A DNA stretch of 64,000 bases from Ariolimax columbianus (taxonomy: Eukaryota > Mollusca > Gastropoda > Stylommatophora > Arionidae): the NCBI GenBank assembly GCA_036924085.1, contig JAVGWX010000008.1:51578814-51642813 (forward strand), given 5' to 3'. Below are positions 44,744 to 55,329 of this stretch, one piece after another. Numbering within the stretch: the stretch's first letter is position 1; every line of letters begins with the position of its first letter. Under the pieces are notes generated by a model that made no database searches, was not told the origin of the DNA, and saw only the letters and a program-made list of their open reading frames with translations. A program made the translations under genes and the position numbers.

Positions 44744-45101
44744 GAGTATGTGTATAGTGTACAATAATTTTTTCGTTGTGCTATTTTGTCTTTCTAATAT
44801 AGCCAGGTAGTCCTGGTTGTAATCGACTATTTCTTGCTGTTGTTGTTTCGAATGCCCACAATGAGTAGGTTGTGCGCCCTGAAAAGGACTTTATGTGACG
44901 GGCTGAAGTAGCTTTCCTCCCATCCCAAGCGTGTTGATGGAGGTGGGCCGGGGAGGACCAGGCGGTGGTGCTATTCTTGGATTCATCTGAATGTTGCTCA
45001 CTACTGCAGGTATCACGTCGATCCATGTCCTCGTTATCTAGGCTTCCATGAAGACAGCCCGTTTTCAGGGAGGGCTGCGAGAATGTCGATGTGAGGCTTC
45101 T

Positions 45102-45492
45102 GACCAGTATATTTTGCTAAACCCTGATTAACTTGTCTGATCAGTATATTTTGCTAAAGCCTGATTAACTTGTCTAATCAGTATATTTTGCTAAACCCTG
45201 ATTAACTTGTCTGATCAGTATATTTTGCTAAAGCCTGATTAACTTGTCTGATCAGTATATTTTGCTAAACCCTGATTAACTTGTCTGATCAGTATATTTT
45301 GCTAGACCCTAATTAACTTGTCTGATCAGTATATTTTGCTAAACCCTGATTAACTTGTCTGATCAGTATATTTTGCTAAACCCTGATTAACTTGTCTGAT
45401 CAATATATTTTGCTAAACCTTGATTAACTTGTCTGACCAGTATATTTTGTTAGACCTTGACTAACTTATCTAGTCAGTATGTTTTGCCAGAC
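45102..45492. repeat. 37-bp tandem repeat, about 10.5 copies
   Basis: Units CAGTATATTTTGCTAAACCC then TGATTAACTTGTCTGAT. Copies diverge at the right edge. Confidence 0.96.
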
Positions 45493-45499
45493 CAGACGT

Positions 45500-47200
45500 T
45501 AGTCTTCCTCCCCATCGACAATGTGCGAAACATTTAAAATGTCACCATAGTTACTTCACGCCCCAGTTCCCTTAGCCGTAAATGGGTACCTGTCTATTTG
45601 GGATGTCATGAAAATATTGAATTGGCAACCACCATCTCGCACACACTGAAATCAACGCATGATGAAGTCACTAGCACTTTCTCCACAAAGACCGTATTCA
45701 ACTATAAAAACATGTCAGATGATATAAAAATTATGAAGTAATACCTTCTATTACAATGTAGTATTCAGTTCTATTTTTAACATATTTGTAATGTAGACGT
45801 GATAATGGGACCAATGAACTCCACACCTGTTGTCATCTGCCGTTAGAGTCAGCACGTGTGCATATATTTGCAGTGGTGTCGGTTTTGCTTAAGAAATAAC
45901 AACACAATGAATATTTTTCCCAATAGGTTGTACCAAAGAATAACATAGACTCCGAAGAAATCCAATCAATTATTGCAAATGCGTATTAATGCACCATTTA
46001 ACCACAATCACAATGAATTAATTTTGAAAACTGTGTCGGAGTGTGCCTATATTTGTAATAAGTGTAAGTAAAGTATGCTTTTTAGCCGCAACGATAATAA
46101 ATAAGTATTGTTCTGGCGATGTAAGCACCATTGTCTTCTGTGCAGTTTTTTTATCAGATGTGTCAAGGTGAATTTTGTAAAGTACATTTTTGACCAGAAG
46201 CTTGCACACTTTCAGTCTGAAACGTTATTCACATCGACAAAGCTACATTGAGGGTTAACACGAATATGTGCCCTTTGTAAACGAAAAAATCTAAACATTG
46301 CCAATCCCACAAATGGTAACAACAAAAGGAAAGCGCTAATTATTTGCGAGAGTACACGGAAGGTATACGGAATCACGGACAGCAAAAGTCGAAACTTTGA
46401 ACGTAAGATTTTAACATAAGATTTTGTGATTTCATAAGATTTTGAACACACAATTTTAATAGCAGACATCAATAAACGGATCTCGGATACAAATAACGGC
46501 TTTCAGAAAATGATGGGACATACACACCAAGTTCAAGTCAGCGGAAGTGATAAGGTTATATTTTGGTAAGGACCTTTAGTCACATTATTTGTTATCGGGG
46601 TCTCGTAAACGTGATACCTGTTTGAGAATCCGCTTTTAACCGTGGTCTTACTTCATTCAGGATGAAGTAACATTTGGACGCTATGATATCAAGCTGTAAC
46701 CGGTTATATCGGAGTGTTACATATGAAAATATTTCCTGTAAGTAATTTCTGCGTTTGATTAATATTTTGGTTCTGCTTTTAAGTAATACATTTCGTGCTT
46801 TGTTTTTCATTCCCTCTTTAGATTCGTATTTCCGACTTGATCTTTTTTGTTTGCTTAATTCGTTTTTCTACCCTGTTCTGCTATTTTATTTCATACTTTC
46901 CTCCTCTATTTTCTAATTTAATTAAAGAAATAACAACACATTCTTATAAATTTTGTTTTCGTCATTGAGGTTACCTGATCAACATAAACTTCCTCTGTGC
47001 TTTTTTGTTTATGGCCATCTTCTTTGGTCCTCTAAATCTCCGTCTTGAAGGCCACCGCCACTTCATTATCGAAAAATCCTCTTGTTTTTCCTCTATCAAA
47101 ATTAATCTCCTTATTGCACAAACACTTTAAAATGTCTTCTTCATCCAACTGACCTCTTCCAAATAATTATCTTGGGTCTAAATTAAATAAACGTCTATAT
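45500..47200. other. Unassigned, AT-rich sequence
   Basis: Two minus-strand ORFs (46472-46212, with a hydrophobic VLSQIISAFLLLLPFVGLAM stretch, and 46810-46592) have no recognisable homology, start context or splice evidence. Nothing else was seen. Confidence 0.4.
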
Positions 47201-47220
47201 ATGCTGTTGAATATCGTACT

Positions 47221-47482
47221 AAGTGGACGGCGTGGCCTAGTGGTTAAGTGGCACGGCTCACAACCCGAAGGTTCTGGGTTCGATCCCCATCACAGCACCG
47301 GCCGTTACCCCGGAGAAGAAAACCCTTAGAAAATGCAGGAGGAAGCAGACCCTTACATAAAATGCATGCTGAAGTCGGATGCACTGGGCCGACAGGAGCA
47401 AAAAATAAAAACCACAGTGCAACGCACACCGCCTTAGGGATTGGAGAAATAAGGCGAATGCAAAACAAAACAAAAATTAATA
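47221..47482 (+). mobile_element. tRNA-derived SINE, reference copy with TSD
   Basis: 262 bp flanked by the exact 11-bp duplication AATATCGTACT (47210-47220 and 47483-47493). Head GGCGTGGCCTAGTGGTTAAG (A box) and GGTTCTGGGTTCGATCCCC (B box), body GAAAACCCTTAGAAAATGCA, AAGTCGGATGCACTGGGCCG, and an A-rich tail. Well preserved. Confidence 0.96.
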
Positions 47483-47495
47483 AATATCGTACTGA

Positions 47496-47761
47496 ATGTC
47501 TGTTTATCGTATCATACGAAGCAATGGGCATACAATGATGGGCATTTTAGACAGAGCAGATGGGTCAGACTATCTAGATAGCAAAATAATAGGTATCAAC
47601 CTTAGGTTACAGGTGATGTGTGCGGACATGGGAATGGAATTTATTGATGTTAAAGTAGACAAAAGTAAAATGTTAGATAGGGGAGGTTTACATCTAAATG
47701 AGATAGGACAGAATGTTGTAGCAAAGTATATGTTCTATCATTGTGTTATAAATTTAAACTA
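47496..47761 (+). CDS. CR1 ORF1 C-terminus, SGNH/GDSL esterase-like
   Basis: The frame reads MMGILDRADGSDYLDSKIIG, INLRLQVMCADMGMEFIDVK and ends DRGGLHLNEIGQNVVAKYMF. The N..L...C...G..FID and D..HLN..G ... blocks match the last part of SGNH-hydrolase (esterase) domains known in ORF1 of CR1/L2-type LINEs, with the catalytic Asp-x-x-His triad end (here D-RGGLH). The N-terminal part with the catalytic Ser is not in this copy. It overlaps the start of ORF2 slightly. Confidence 0.6.
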
Positions 47762-50697
47762 GTAAGGCCTATGAAGTATGAGACTAAAGATAGGCCTACA
47801 ATAGGGTGCTATAGAGGATGTAGTCAAAGGGGTAATTTGGTGTCAGGGAAGTGTGAAATACATAGTAGAAAAGCAAACACTAAAATGATAAAGCAGAAGC
47901 AAAAAGAGGAAAACCAACAACATTACAAACTAAAATGTTTTTATGCAAATGTGAGAAGCATAGTAAATAAAAGAGAAGAATTGGAACTGTATGTAGAAGA
48001 AGAAAAACCAGATATAATAGGGTTAACAGAATCATGGACATATGAGGAGATTGCAGATAGTGAACTTGAAATTGAGGGATATACAATGTTAAGGAAAGAT
48101 AGGATAATTGGAGACAAGACTAAGGGAGGTGGCGTTTTATTATACTGTATAAATTCTGTTAATATAACGATCAAAGATTATTTATCATGTGGTAACAAAA
48201 ATGAAAGTGTATGAGGAGAAATAGAAAGTGGGGGTGAAAAAACAGTGATTGGAGTGTGCTATAGATGTCCATCAAGTCAAAAAGAGGAAGATGAGGAGCT
48301 GATTAGTAGCATAGCAAAGGCAAGTAAAGGGAAATTATTATTAATGGGAGATTTCAACTATCCAGAAATAAAATGGGATTTGGCAGAAGCACTTGTAGAG
48401 TCAAAACCTTTTGTTACGTGCATAACTGACAATTTTTTAATTCAACATGTAGAAGCAGCCACCAGAGGCAAAAACATACTCGACCTAGTTTTTACCACAG
48501 AGGAAAATATGATTGAAAACGTTACCGTTGGGGAACTGTTTGGCTCAAGTGACCATCAAATCATCCGTTGGGATCTTATTGCAGGGAAAGAAGTAAACAT
48601 AAACACGCGAACATACGACTACTCTAAGACAGATGTTAAGAGGATGAAAGAGGCAGCGAACCACATAATCTGGAAAGATATTATTGTAGGAACAGATGTT
48701 GAACAGGAGTGGGAAAGTTTTAAAACAGTTCTAGAAACGCTACAAGAGGAATGTGTTCCATGTAGGGAGGTAAACCCCAAGCGTAAAAAGTGGATAACTA
48801 GATTTGTAGTGAAATGTAGAAGAGCAAAAAATAAAGCATGGCAAAAATATATAGAGGCAGGTAAATCAAAAGAAACATATGTATAATATTTGGACAAGCA
48901 GAACATATCTCAGAAAGCGAATAAAACAGCAAAAATAGACTTTGAAAAAAAACTTGCTCAGAGGATCAAGACTGACAGTAAAAGCTTCTTTTCTTATGTT
49001 AGAAATAAACAAAGAACGAAAGACAAAGTAGGCCCTCTCATAGACAGTACAGGGAAAATAATAAGTGAGAATAGGGAGGCTGCTAATCTGCTTAATCAGT
49101 ACTTTGGCACAGTCTTCACAAAGGAGGACTGCTCCGAGATCCCAGAGCCTATAGATATTTTTCAAAGAGACATGGCTACAGCGGGATTAAGATCAATCTG
49201 TATTACAGAGGAAATGTTTTTTTTTTTAAATTGGAGGGGTTGAAAGTGAATAAATGTCCAGGTCAAGATGGTATTCACCCAAAATTGCAGTATTAAATGA
49301 GAAACCAACTAGCAAAACCATTGGCTATATTATGTTCTCAATCACTTACAAAAGGGATTGTTCAACGGGATTGGAAAGATGCAGGAGTGATCCCATTATT
49401 CAAAAAAGGCAAAAAATCAGATCCGGCAAATTATAGACCGGTGAGTTTAACGAGCATAGTCTGTAAATTGTTAGAGTCAATAATGAAAGAAAACATTGTA
49501 ATGCATTTAGAAAAATTTAATTTAATTAGAAATAGTCAGCATGGGTTTACTAGAGGGAGATCATGCTTAACAAATCTATTAGAATTCATGGAGGAGGTTA
49601 CTAAAATCATAGATAAAGGGGAGCCAGTGGATGTTATTTATCTAGACTTTGCAAAGGCCTTTGATAGAGTACCTCATCAAAGATTATTTCGAAAGTTAAA
49701 ATCACATGGAATAGGTGGCGAAGTTGCCAAATGGATTGAAAATTGGTTAACGGGAAGAAGGCAGAGGGTGGGCATAAATAAGGAGTACTCTGAGTGGAGT
49801 GAAGTGAAAAGTGGTGTGCCACAGGGCTCGGTTTTGGGACCAATTTTGTTCTTGATATATATAAATGATTTGGACATTGATATGAGATCCATGATTGCAA
49901 AATTTGCTGATGACACAAAACTATGCAGTAGTGTCTCATCTAAAGCGGAAGTGGATATATTGATGTCGGATTTAGATAAAATTCGAGAATGGTCTGTAAG
50001 CTGGCAAATGGAGTTTAATGTAGATAAATGTACAGTCATCCACATGGGTAGATCCAATATGGAACATAAATACAGAATGGGAGAAAACAATATTAGAAAG
50101 ATAGATAAGGAAAGGGACCTAGGGGTTATAATAGATCATACAGGAAAGGTGAGTGAGCAAGTTAAGGTAGCAGTGAAAAAGGCAAATGCAATGTTAGGTA
50201 TGATAAAAAGAAATATTAAACATAGGAGCAAGGAAGTGATCGTCAAACTGTATAAAGCTTTAGTTAGACCTAGATTGGAGTACTGTGTACAGGTGTGGAG
50301 GCCTTATCATAGAGGGGACATAAACATGCTAGAAAGAATACAAAAAAGAGCGACAAAGATGATAGTTGGATTCCAGAATTACAGTTATGAGGAACGACTC
50401 AGAAAAACCGGCCTACAGTGTCTCGAAGAGAGAAGAATTCGTGGTGACTTAATACAGGTTTATAAGATGATCAGAGGAATCGATAAATTAGACTATAACA
50501 AGTTTTTTAAAATACAGCCACCTACAATAACACGAGGGCATAGCTACAAGCTGATTAAAGAGAGGTCCAGGTTAGATATTAGGAAATATTTTTTTAGCCA
50601 GAGAGTGGTGTCTGCTTGGAATGCATTGCCAGGGGAGGTGGTGGAGGCAGGGACAGTTAATGCGTTTAAGAATAAACTGGATGCGCATAGATTTTAG
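47741..50697 (+). pseudogene. CR1 ORF2: endonuclease plus reverse transcriptase, few lesions
   Basis: APE endonuclease: YKLKCFYANVRSIVNKREEL, EKPDIIGLTESWTYEEI, GGGVLLY, KLLLMGDFNYPEIKWDL and FGSSDHQIIRW (catalytic Glu, Asp and His present). Linker: KTVLETLQEECVPCREVNPK. RT from about 49250: ANYRPVSLTSIVCKLLESIM, HGFTRGRSCLTNLLEFMEEV, DVIYLDFAKAFDRVPHQRLF, SGVPQGSVLGPILFLIYIND, AKFADDTKLCSS (FADD active site), EYCVQVWRPYHRGDINMLER, RSRLDIRKYFFSQRVVSAWN, stop at 50697. The 466-codon RT frame from 49297 is fully open. Breaks are TGA 48212-48214, TAA 48884-48886 and one frameshift. Confidence 0.92.
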
Positions 50698-50847
50698 AGC
50701 AAGGTGATGTAAATGTAACTGGTTGTATACAGACTCTGCAGGGTCTTCTAAACCAGTATAAAGACGTTAAGTTAAGTTAAGTTAAGAAGCATGGGTGGTC
50801 CACTACAGCTAAATCCGAAATACGAGACGTGTTGAAACCACTTACTT

Positions 50848-50950
50848 ACTTAAGAATAAATATGATGCGCATAGTTATTTTTAGACCAAGTGAATATAAA
50901 AGAAACTGGTTGTGGATAGACTCAGCAGTGTCGTCTAAACAATTATAAAG
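50848..50950 (+). mobile_element. Second CR1 3' stub
   Basis: AAGAATAAATATGATGCGCA ... ACTGGTTGTGGATAGACTC ... AATTATAAAGACGTTAGG matches 50660-50770 with changes, immediately downstream of the main copy. It is followed by a long GTTAA/GTTAG array. Confidence 0.85.
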
Positions 50951-51209
50951 ACGTTAGGTTAAGTTAAGTTAGGTTAAGTTAAGTTAAGTTAAGTTAAGTC
51001 AGGTTAGGTTAAGTTAAGTTAAGTTAAGTTAGGTTAGGTTAAGTTAAAAGTTAAGTTAGGTTAGGTTAAGTAAAGTCACGTTAAGTTAGGTTAAGTTGAG
51101 TCGTGTTAAGTTAAGTTAGGTTAAGTTTGGTTAAGTTAGGTTAACTAAGGTTAAGTTAAGTTAGGTTAGGTTAGGTTAAGTTATGTTAGGTTAAGTTAGG
51201 TAGTATATG
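50947..51209. repeat. (GTTAA/GTTAG)n array, about 52 units, expanded CR1 tail
   Basis: A 5-bp repeat in phase with the CR1 3' tail, with GTTAG variants clustered, extending about 260 bp. Confidence 0.95.
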
Positions 51210-51481
51210 CCACACCACCTGTTAGCATCGATAATTATGAACTGGCAGTTGTGCACCAATTCACTTACATGGGATCCCTCATCAGCGACAAGCTCTCTCT
51301 CTCTAGACCCAGCAAAGCTGCTGCTACATTTGCTCACGTCACAAAGCGTGTCTGCAAAAGCAGAAACTTACATTTGAAACCAAAGCCATGATGTACAATG
51401 TATATGTCGTCAGCACAACATATGGGCCAAACAAGAACACAGGATTAACAACTTATATCTACATCGCAGGACTTTTCAGGT

Positions 51482-51575
51482 TGTAGTTAGGAGAACGGAA
51501 TGCGTTGTGTTATAGTTTACAGCCTGACTGCGATTTTTCATCTTTTGATCCGACACATCCGACTTCAGCAATCAT
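51482..51575 (-). mobile_element. SINE-like repeat, copy 4 (partial)
   Basis: GTTGTAGTTAGGAGAACGGA, TAGTTTACAGCCTGACTGCG, TTTTGATCCGACACATCCG: the tail-distal 95 bp of the family at 14405-14582. The GAA-tail end is missing. Confidence 0.7.
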
Positions 51576-52076
51576 TTTTGGGTACAGGGTTAGCCTTCCC
51601 TCTTTGATCCCTTCTGCTTAGTCAGTCTGCCATGTCGCAGTCTGTTACCCTGGATCACTACATGAAGGTGTAGAAGGGTCTTGACAGCTCTGGGTTGCAA
51701 TCCCTGACGCTTGCAGTCGGTTTTGAGTCGCTGACCTCTACAGCTCATGCGTTGCTCAGCATCTTGATCTCTATAGTTAGATTACAAATTGGCCTGACTA
51801 ACTACCAGAATTGCAATATTAAAGTATGCTTAAATATCTTTTGTTTCTTTTCTCTGCATTCAGGACTCACAACAAACGTGCAACGATGAAATACACCAAA
51901 AGCAGCAAAACAAGTAACAGAAATTGTTGTTCACGGCAAAAATAGCAATTTAACGTTAAACAGACACGCGACGGTGATTGCAAAGACAAATATAAACACA
52001 TATTGACTAACTATCTGTGCAACCAACAGTTGTGACTAAAACTAAACTTATTTTAAATACATCAGAGACCATAACC
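51576..52076. other. Unassigned; possible 5' UTR or promoter of the next exon
   Basis: No element recognised. It is AT-rich toward 52070 and could include the 5' UTR of the exon at 52077, but no TATA/Inr pair was identified with confidence. Confidence 0.3.
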
Positions 52077-52404
52077 ATGTTAATCTCTATTAAAATCAAC
52101 TCAAGAAAAATACAGATTTTTGTTGTATTTATATGCACAGTGTTCCTGTTGATTCTGGCACTAAACTGGCAATCCCATTTCGTGAACATATCTATGAAAC
52201 TGAGAGAAGGTGCGAAGGCTCTGTGGAAGAGAAATGAGATATATCAACCAACATGTTCGAACGTTTTAGACAACATGGTTGCAGGTCACTGGGTGAAAAA
52301 TAGTGCCAGTCCTGAGGAGATTAAGGAGGTTGAGAACTTTCACACCAAGATCCGAAAATTCCATTGGATGCCGCTGTCGCTACAACGTAAAGATGGTCGC
52401 TGTG
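52077..52404 (+). CDS. First coding exon of a type II membrane protein (candidate)
   Basis: ATG at 52077 in a favourable context (ATAACCATG, A at -3) opens 109 codons ending GRCG at a consensus donor GTG|GTAAGT (intron from 52405), leaving one nucleotide of a codon. The short basic N-terminus (MLISIKINSRK) is followed by a transmembrane segment IQIFVVFICTVFLLILALNW, then a lumenal part with a glycosylation site (FVNIS). A block follows: CSNVLDNMVAGHWVKNSASP ... EIKEVENF. A Cys followed by GHW and a later DGRCG resembles the N-terminal stem of Golgi PC-esterase or NXPE-like proteins, but this is weak memory. Later exons were not found. Confidence 0.55.
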
Positions 52405-52462
52405 GTAAGTGGTCTTGAATATATATAATAATAATAATGTTTGCTTAGGCGTCTGAAGCTCG

Positions 52463-52612
52463 TTGCGTCGGTCGGACCCATCCATGACTCACAGCTGTGG
52501 CGTGGTTCCAGACGTCGGTCGGACCCATCAATGCCCCACAGCTGTGGTGTGGTTGCAGGGCGTCGGTCGGACACATCAATGACCCACAGCTGTGGCGTGG
52601 TTCCAAGCCTCG
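52463..52612. repeat. 47-48-bp tandem repeat, three copies
   Basis: CGTCGGTCGGACCCATC(A/C)ATG then CACAGCTGTGG(C/T)GTGGTT, repeated three times just downstream of the candidate exon. Confidence 0.9.
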
Positions 52613-52639
52613 TCCAGTGCGGAGGAGGAGGTTGCTACT

Positions 52640-53950
52640 TGCTAAAGCTATACTGTTCGTGTACGGCCTCTTCTGCGTCTCCAGCCGGTTGAGGGAAGAC
52701 TTTTGGCGCTGAAGAACGACTTGTGTAGTAGCTTGTGTGCAGGAGTTTCTTGGTCCAGTCGTACAACATGACAGAACAAAGGAATTCGGCGCCTGTCAAG
52801 TGTTTCTGGGATTGACTGGAGGCCTTTTTTTTTAGCATAAACCTCCACGTTGTGGATGCAGTCATGCCATCGGATGCACAGGATACCCCGCTGGTTGCGC
52901 ATGTGAAAGGTTTTCAGTCTCGACATGTCCTGTTTGTAAAAATGGTTATCTTCCCATTACTCCACACACTTCGGAGGTCATGCATAGCAGACGTAGCTAG
53001 TCCGGAACGTCTTGACATATCGGGACCGCTGCGCCCATCGGATGATATCATGCTACCGGGATAGATAAATTCGTTGGTGCCCTCCGCAGTGTGACCTTGA
53101 CATTCAGTACCCTGGGGTGCTGTGTCGGAAATGAGATTCTGAACTTTGGTCTTGGCCCAGGATATAGACAGGTCTAGGGAGGGCATTTCACTGTATAACA
53201 TTTCCAGAGAGCGCAGCAGCGCAGATCTATCTGTGCCGAACAGGACAATGTCGCCCGCGTAAATAAGATAAGTGACGACAGACTGATCAATAGCTATACC
53301 CTCCTATGGACGCTGAGGCCAGTCAACTGCCCGGCAGAATAGATCAGGGGCAAGAGCACATTCCTGTCTGACACCTGAAGTCGTGGGGAATCTGACAGAG
53401 AGAGTGCCACCCAATCAAATCCTGGCGACGGTGTCCTTGATCAGATTCAACAGGTGGGGTGGGGGGGGGGGGTGGTGCCTATTTCCTGGACGGTTTTCCA
53501 TAAAGCCGGCCGATCAACCGAGTCGAAGGAGGACTTCAAGTCCACGTGTGCCGCGTGCAAGGGCCGATTGAAGGCCCAGTGCAAGGATAGCGTCGGTTGT
53601 AGAACGGCCTTGGGTGAAGTCAGACTGTTGTGGGCAACGTTTTGTTCTCAAGAGAGACTTTAGTCTAGCCAGCACCACGTGTGCAAACATCTTCCCTGGT
53701 ACCGAGAGTAGTGTTATAGGCCTGTAATTACTGCAGTCTTAGTGACTCCCCTTGCCTTTGTAGAGGGAGACGACGAATCCATCGCGCCAGCCAGCGGGGC
53801 TGTGGCTCGTCCTCCATACTTGCAGGAATAAATGATGGAGGGCAGATCTGATCGGATCGATGGCGTGTTCAAACAGTTCCGGGTGGATGTGATCCGGGCT
53901 GCTGTTCGTCCATCTCTGAATTTTCGAATAGCAGCAAGGACTTCAGCTAT
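52640..53950 (-). mobile_element. LINE, minus strand, RT to C-terminus
   Basis: Reading leftward from about 53790: NYRPITLLSVPGKMFAHVVL, ARLKS..., a shifted SVDRPALWKTVQEIG, and later LKTFHMRNQRGILCIRWHDC, IHNVEVYAKKKGLQSIPETL, CHVVRLDQETPAHK and STGWRRRRGRTRTV. RT motif 2 (NYRPI.LL) and the FHMR..R.ILGIRWHD ... GHV.RL....PAH ... RRRGRPRTT tail identify a LINE abundant in lophotrochozoans. Frames are broken in several places. Confidence 0.8.
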
Positions 53951-53952
53951 AG

Positions 53953-54053
53953 GGGGGGGGGGGGGGGGGGGGGGGGGGGGAAGGGGGCGTGTTTCGATGT
54001 TGGTTATGAATATATGTGTGTGTGTGTGCGTGCGTGCGTGTGTGTGTGTGTGC

Positions 54054-54086
<33 letters not shown>

Positions 54087-54145
54087 TGCGCGTGTGTGTG
54101 TGCGCGCGCGCGTGTGTGTGTGTGCGTGCGTGTGCGTGTTTGTTT
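53953..54145. repeat. Poly(G) run and (GT)n/(CG) microsatellite
   Basis: About 31 G at 53953-53982, then TG/CG alternation from 54014 to 54140. ORFs of VCVCVC type across it are artefacts. Confidence 0.95.
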
Positions 54146-54240
54146 GCGAAACGTGTGTCTCTGTATGTGCGTGAGTATACCATCTGTAGTACCTTGCTTC
54201 GCATGGGACTTAACATAATTTTAAGATCAGGTAGAATTAA

Positions 54241-54660
54241 CGAATTGCTTTAAATGAAAACATTGTCCTCTTAGTGCTCCCGTTGAAGATTGTGGCATCA
54301 GTTACGTCCATTTCTTCCCCGCCTCCAATCCGTCTACTTCTACCACGCCCTAACTGGCCATGTCTTTCCAAAACCCCCATTTCCTCCTCGCACAATCCGA
54401 CCTCTCTGACACACTCTACCAGCCAATCCTACCCCCATCTCCTCCATGCTCAACCTGTCCAATGCCCTTATAAGTCTGTAATACTTTAAATTAAATTTGT
54501 CTTAAAGAAAGAATTACAAAACTGACATGTTAAGGTCCAAGAAAATTCTCGCATTCTGTGACGTCAACACAATTAAATATGACATAGAATCTCACACATG
54601 CGAAATCTGGGCAACTTAATTTCGTAACGAGGTAGCCACTTTTTTAAAAGTTGCTGGTGA
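54241..54660. other. Unassigned sequence
   Basis: It contains TTCAGTTACGTCCATTTC and C/T-rich text. No element or exon is supported. Confidence 0.4.
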
Positions 54661-54663
54661 ACA

Positions 54664-54670
<7 letters not shown>

Positions 54671-54718
<48 letters not shown>
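54671..54718. repeat. (TA)n(CA)n microsatellite abutting the mariner terminus
   Basis: TA repeats followed by CA repeats run directly into ACGAGGCGTGTTC, the left end of the mariner element. Confidence 0.95.
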
Positions 54719-54719
<1 letters not shown>

Positions 54720-54880
54720 GAGGCGTGTTCAAATGAAATCGGACAAAACTGCAACAAGTGAACATACGTACTATACGCATGATGACGTCACTTCTGGTGG
54801 AAACTGCATATACCAACCGTCAAGTTTGCAAAATTGCATTTTCCTTCTACTCATAGTTTCCTCAGTAGACCGTCGAAAAC

Positions 54881-55329
54881 ATGGCGGATGTGATACGGAA
54901 TCCATCCAGAGTTGATCAGCGAGCGGTGATTCGGTTTCTAACAGCGGAAGGATGTCTACCAATTGACATTCATCGCAGAATGCAGGCAGTGTATGGTGAC
55001 ATAAGTGTGTCGAACACAACAGCGAAGAACTGGACAACGATATTTAAAGAAGAACATGAGTTAACAAAAGATATTCCGAGACCAGGTCCGGCGCATATTG
55101 TTGCGTCAGAAGATGCCATCGCCAAAATTGATGCAGCAATTCTGGTGGACCGTCGCCGGAGCTTACGTTCGCTAACAAAGGAATTCGCTGTGTCGGTAGG
55201 GATAGTTCAAATGGTGATTAGCAAGAAAGTGAAGTATCAGAAGATGTGTTCACAATGGGTTCCTCGATTGCTGACTAACCACCATAAGGAAGAACGCGTG
55301 GGATGGAGTTTGAACCATTTGCTGCAATA
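54881..55329 (+). pseudogene. Mariner transposase, N-terminal part
   Basis: MADVIRNPSRVDQRAVIRFL, TAEGCLPIDIHRRMQAVYGD, NTTAKNWTTIF (first HTH), then IPRPGPAHIVAS, ILVDRRRSLRSLTKEFAVSV (second HTH), KMCSQWVPRLLTNHHKEERV. These are the two helix-turn-helix DNA-binding regions and the WVPR.L.. linker of mariner. The frame is open up to the LINE insertion. Confidence 0.9.

Larger units (their letters stand above)
47494..50790 (+). mobile_element. CR1-like LINE, most complete copy
   Basis: About 3.3 kb: the end of ORF1 (esterase-like), an almost continuous ORF2 (endonuclease plus RT), a 3' UTR ending CTAAACCAGTATAAAGACG, and a GTTAA tail (50770-50788). The 5' boundary is not defined because the SINE lies immediately upstream. 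Lesions in ORF2 are few: a TGA at 48212, a TAA at 48884 and a frameshift near 49210-49297 where a T run expanded. It is close to the copies at 18455-20590 and 27205-27872, implying recent family activity. Confidence 0.93.

Noticed and set aside
45102..45492. Regular 37-bp repeat considered as a CRISPR array
   Set aside because: Units are contiguous with no unique spacers and the genome is eukaryotic. The same applies to the 36-bp array at 62225.
46212..46810. Two minus-strand ORFs, one with a hydrophobic stretch
   Set aside because: No homology, no splice or promoter evidence, and AT-rich composition makes chance hydrophobic frames common.
51250..51480. Possible LINE remnant (ITYMGSLISD / SLSRPSKAAATFAHVTKRV-like reading)
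   Set aside because: The phrase resembles a post-RT LINE segment (FTYLGS.ISD ... RI.KA...) but is too short and broken to assign coordinates or a family.
54004..54253. VCVCVC and HTHTHT ORFs
   Set aside because: GT/CG microsatellite translation.
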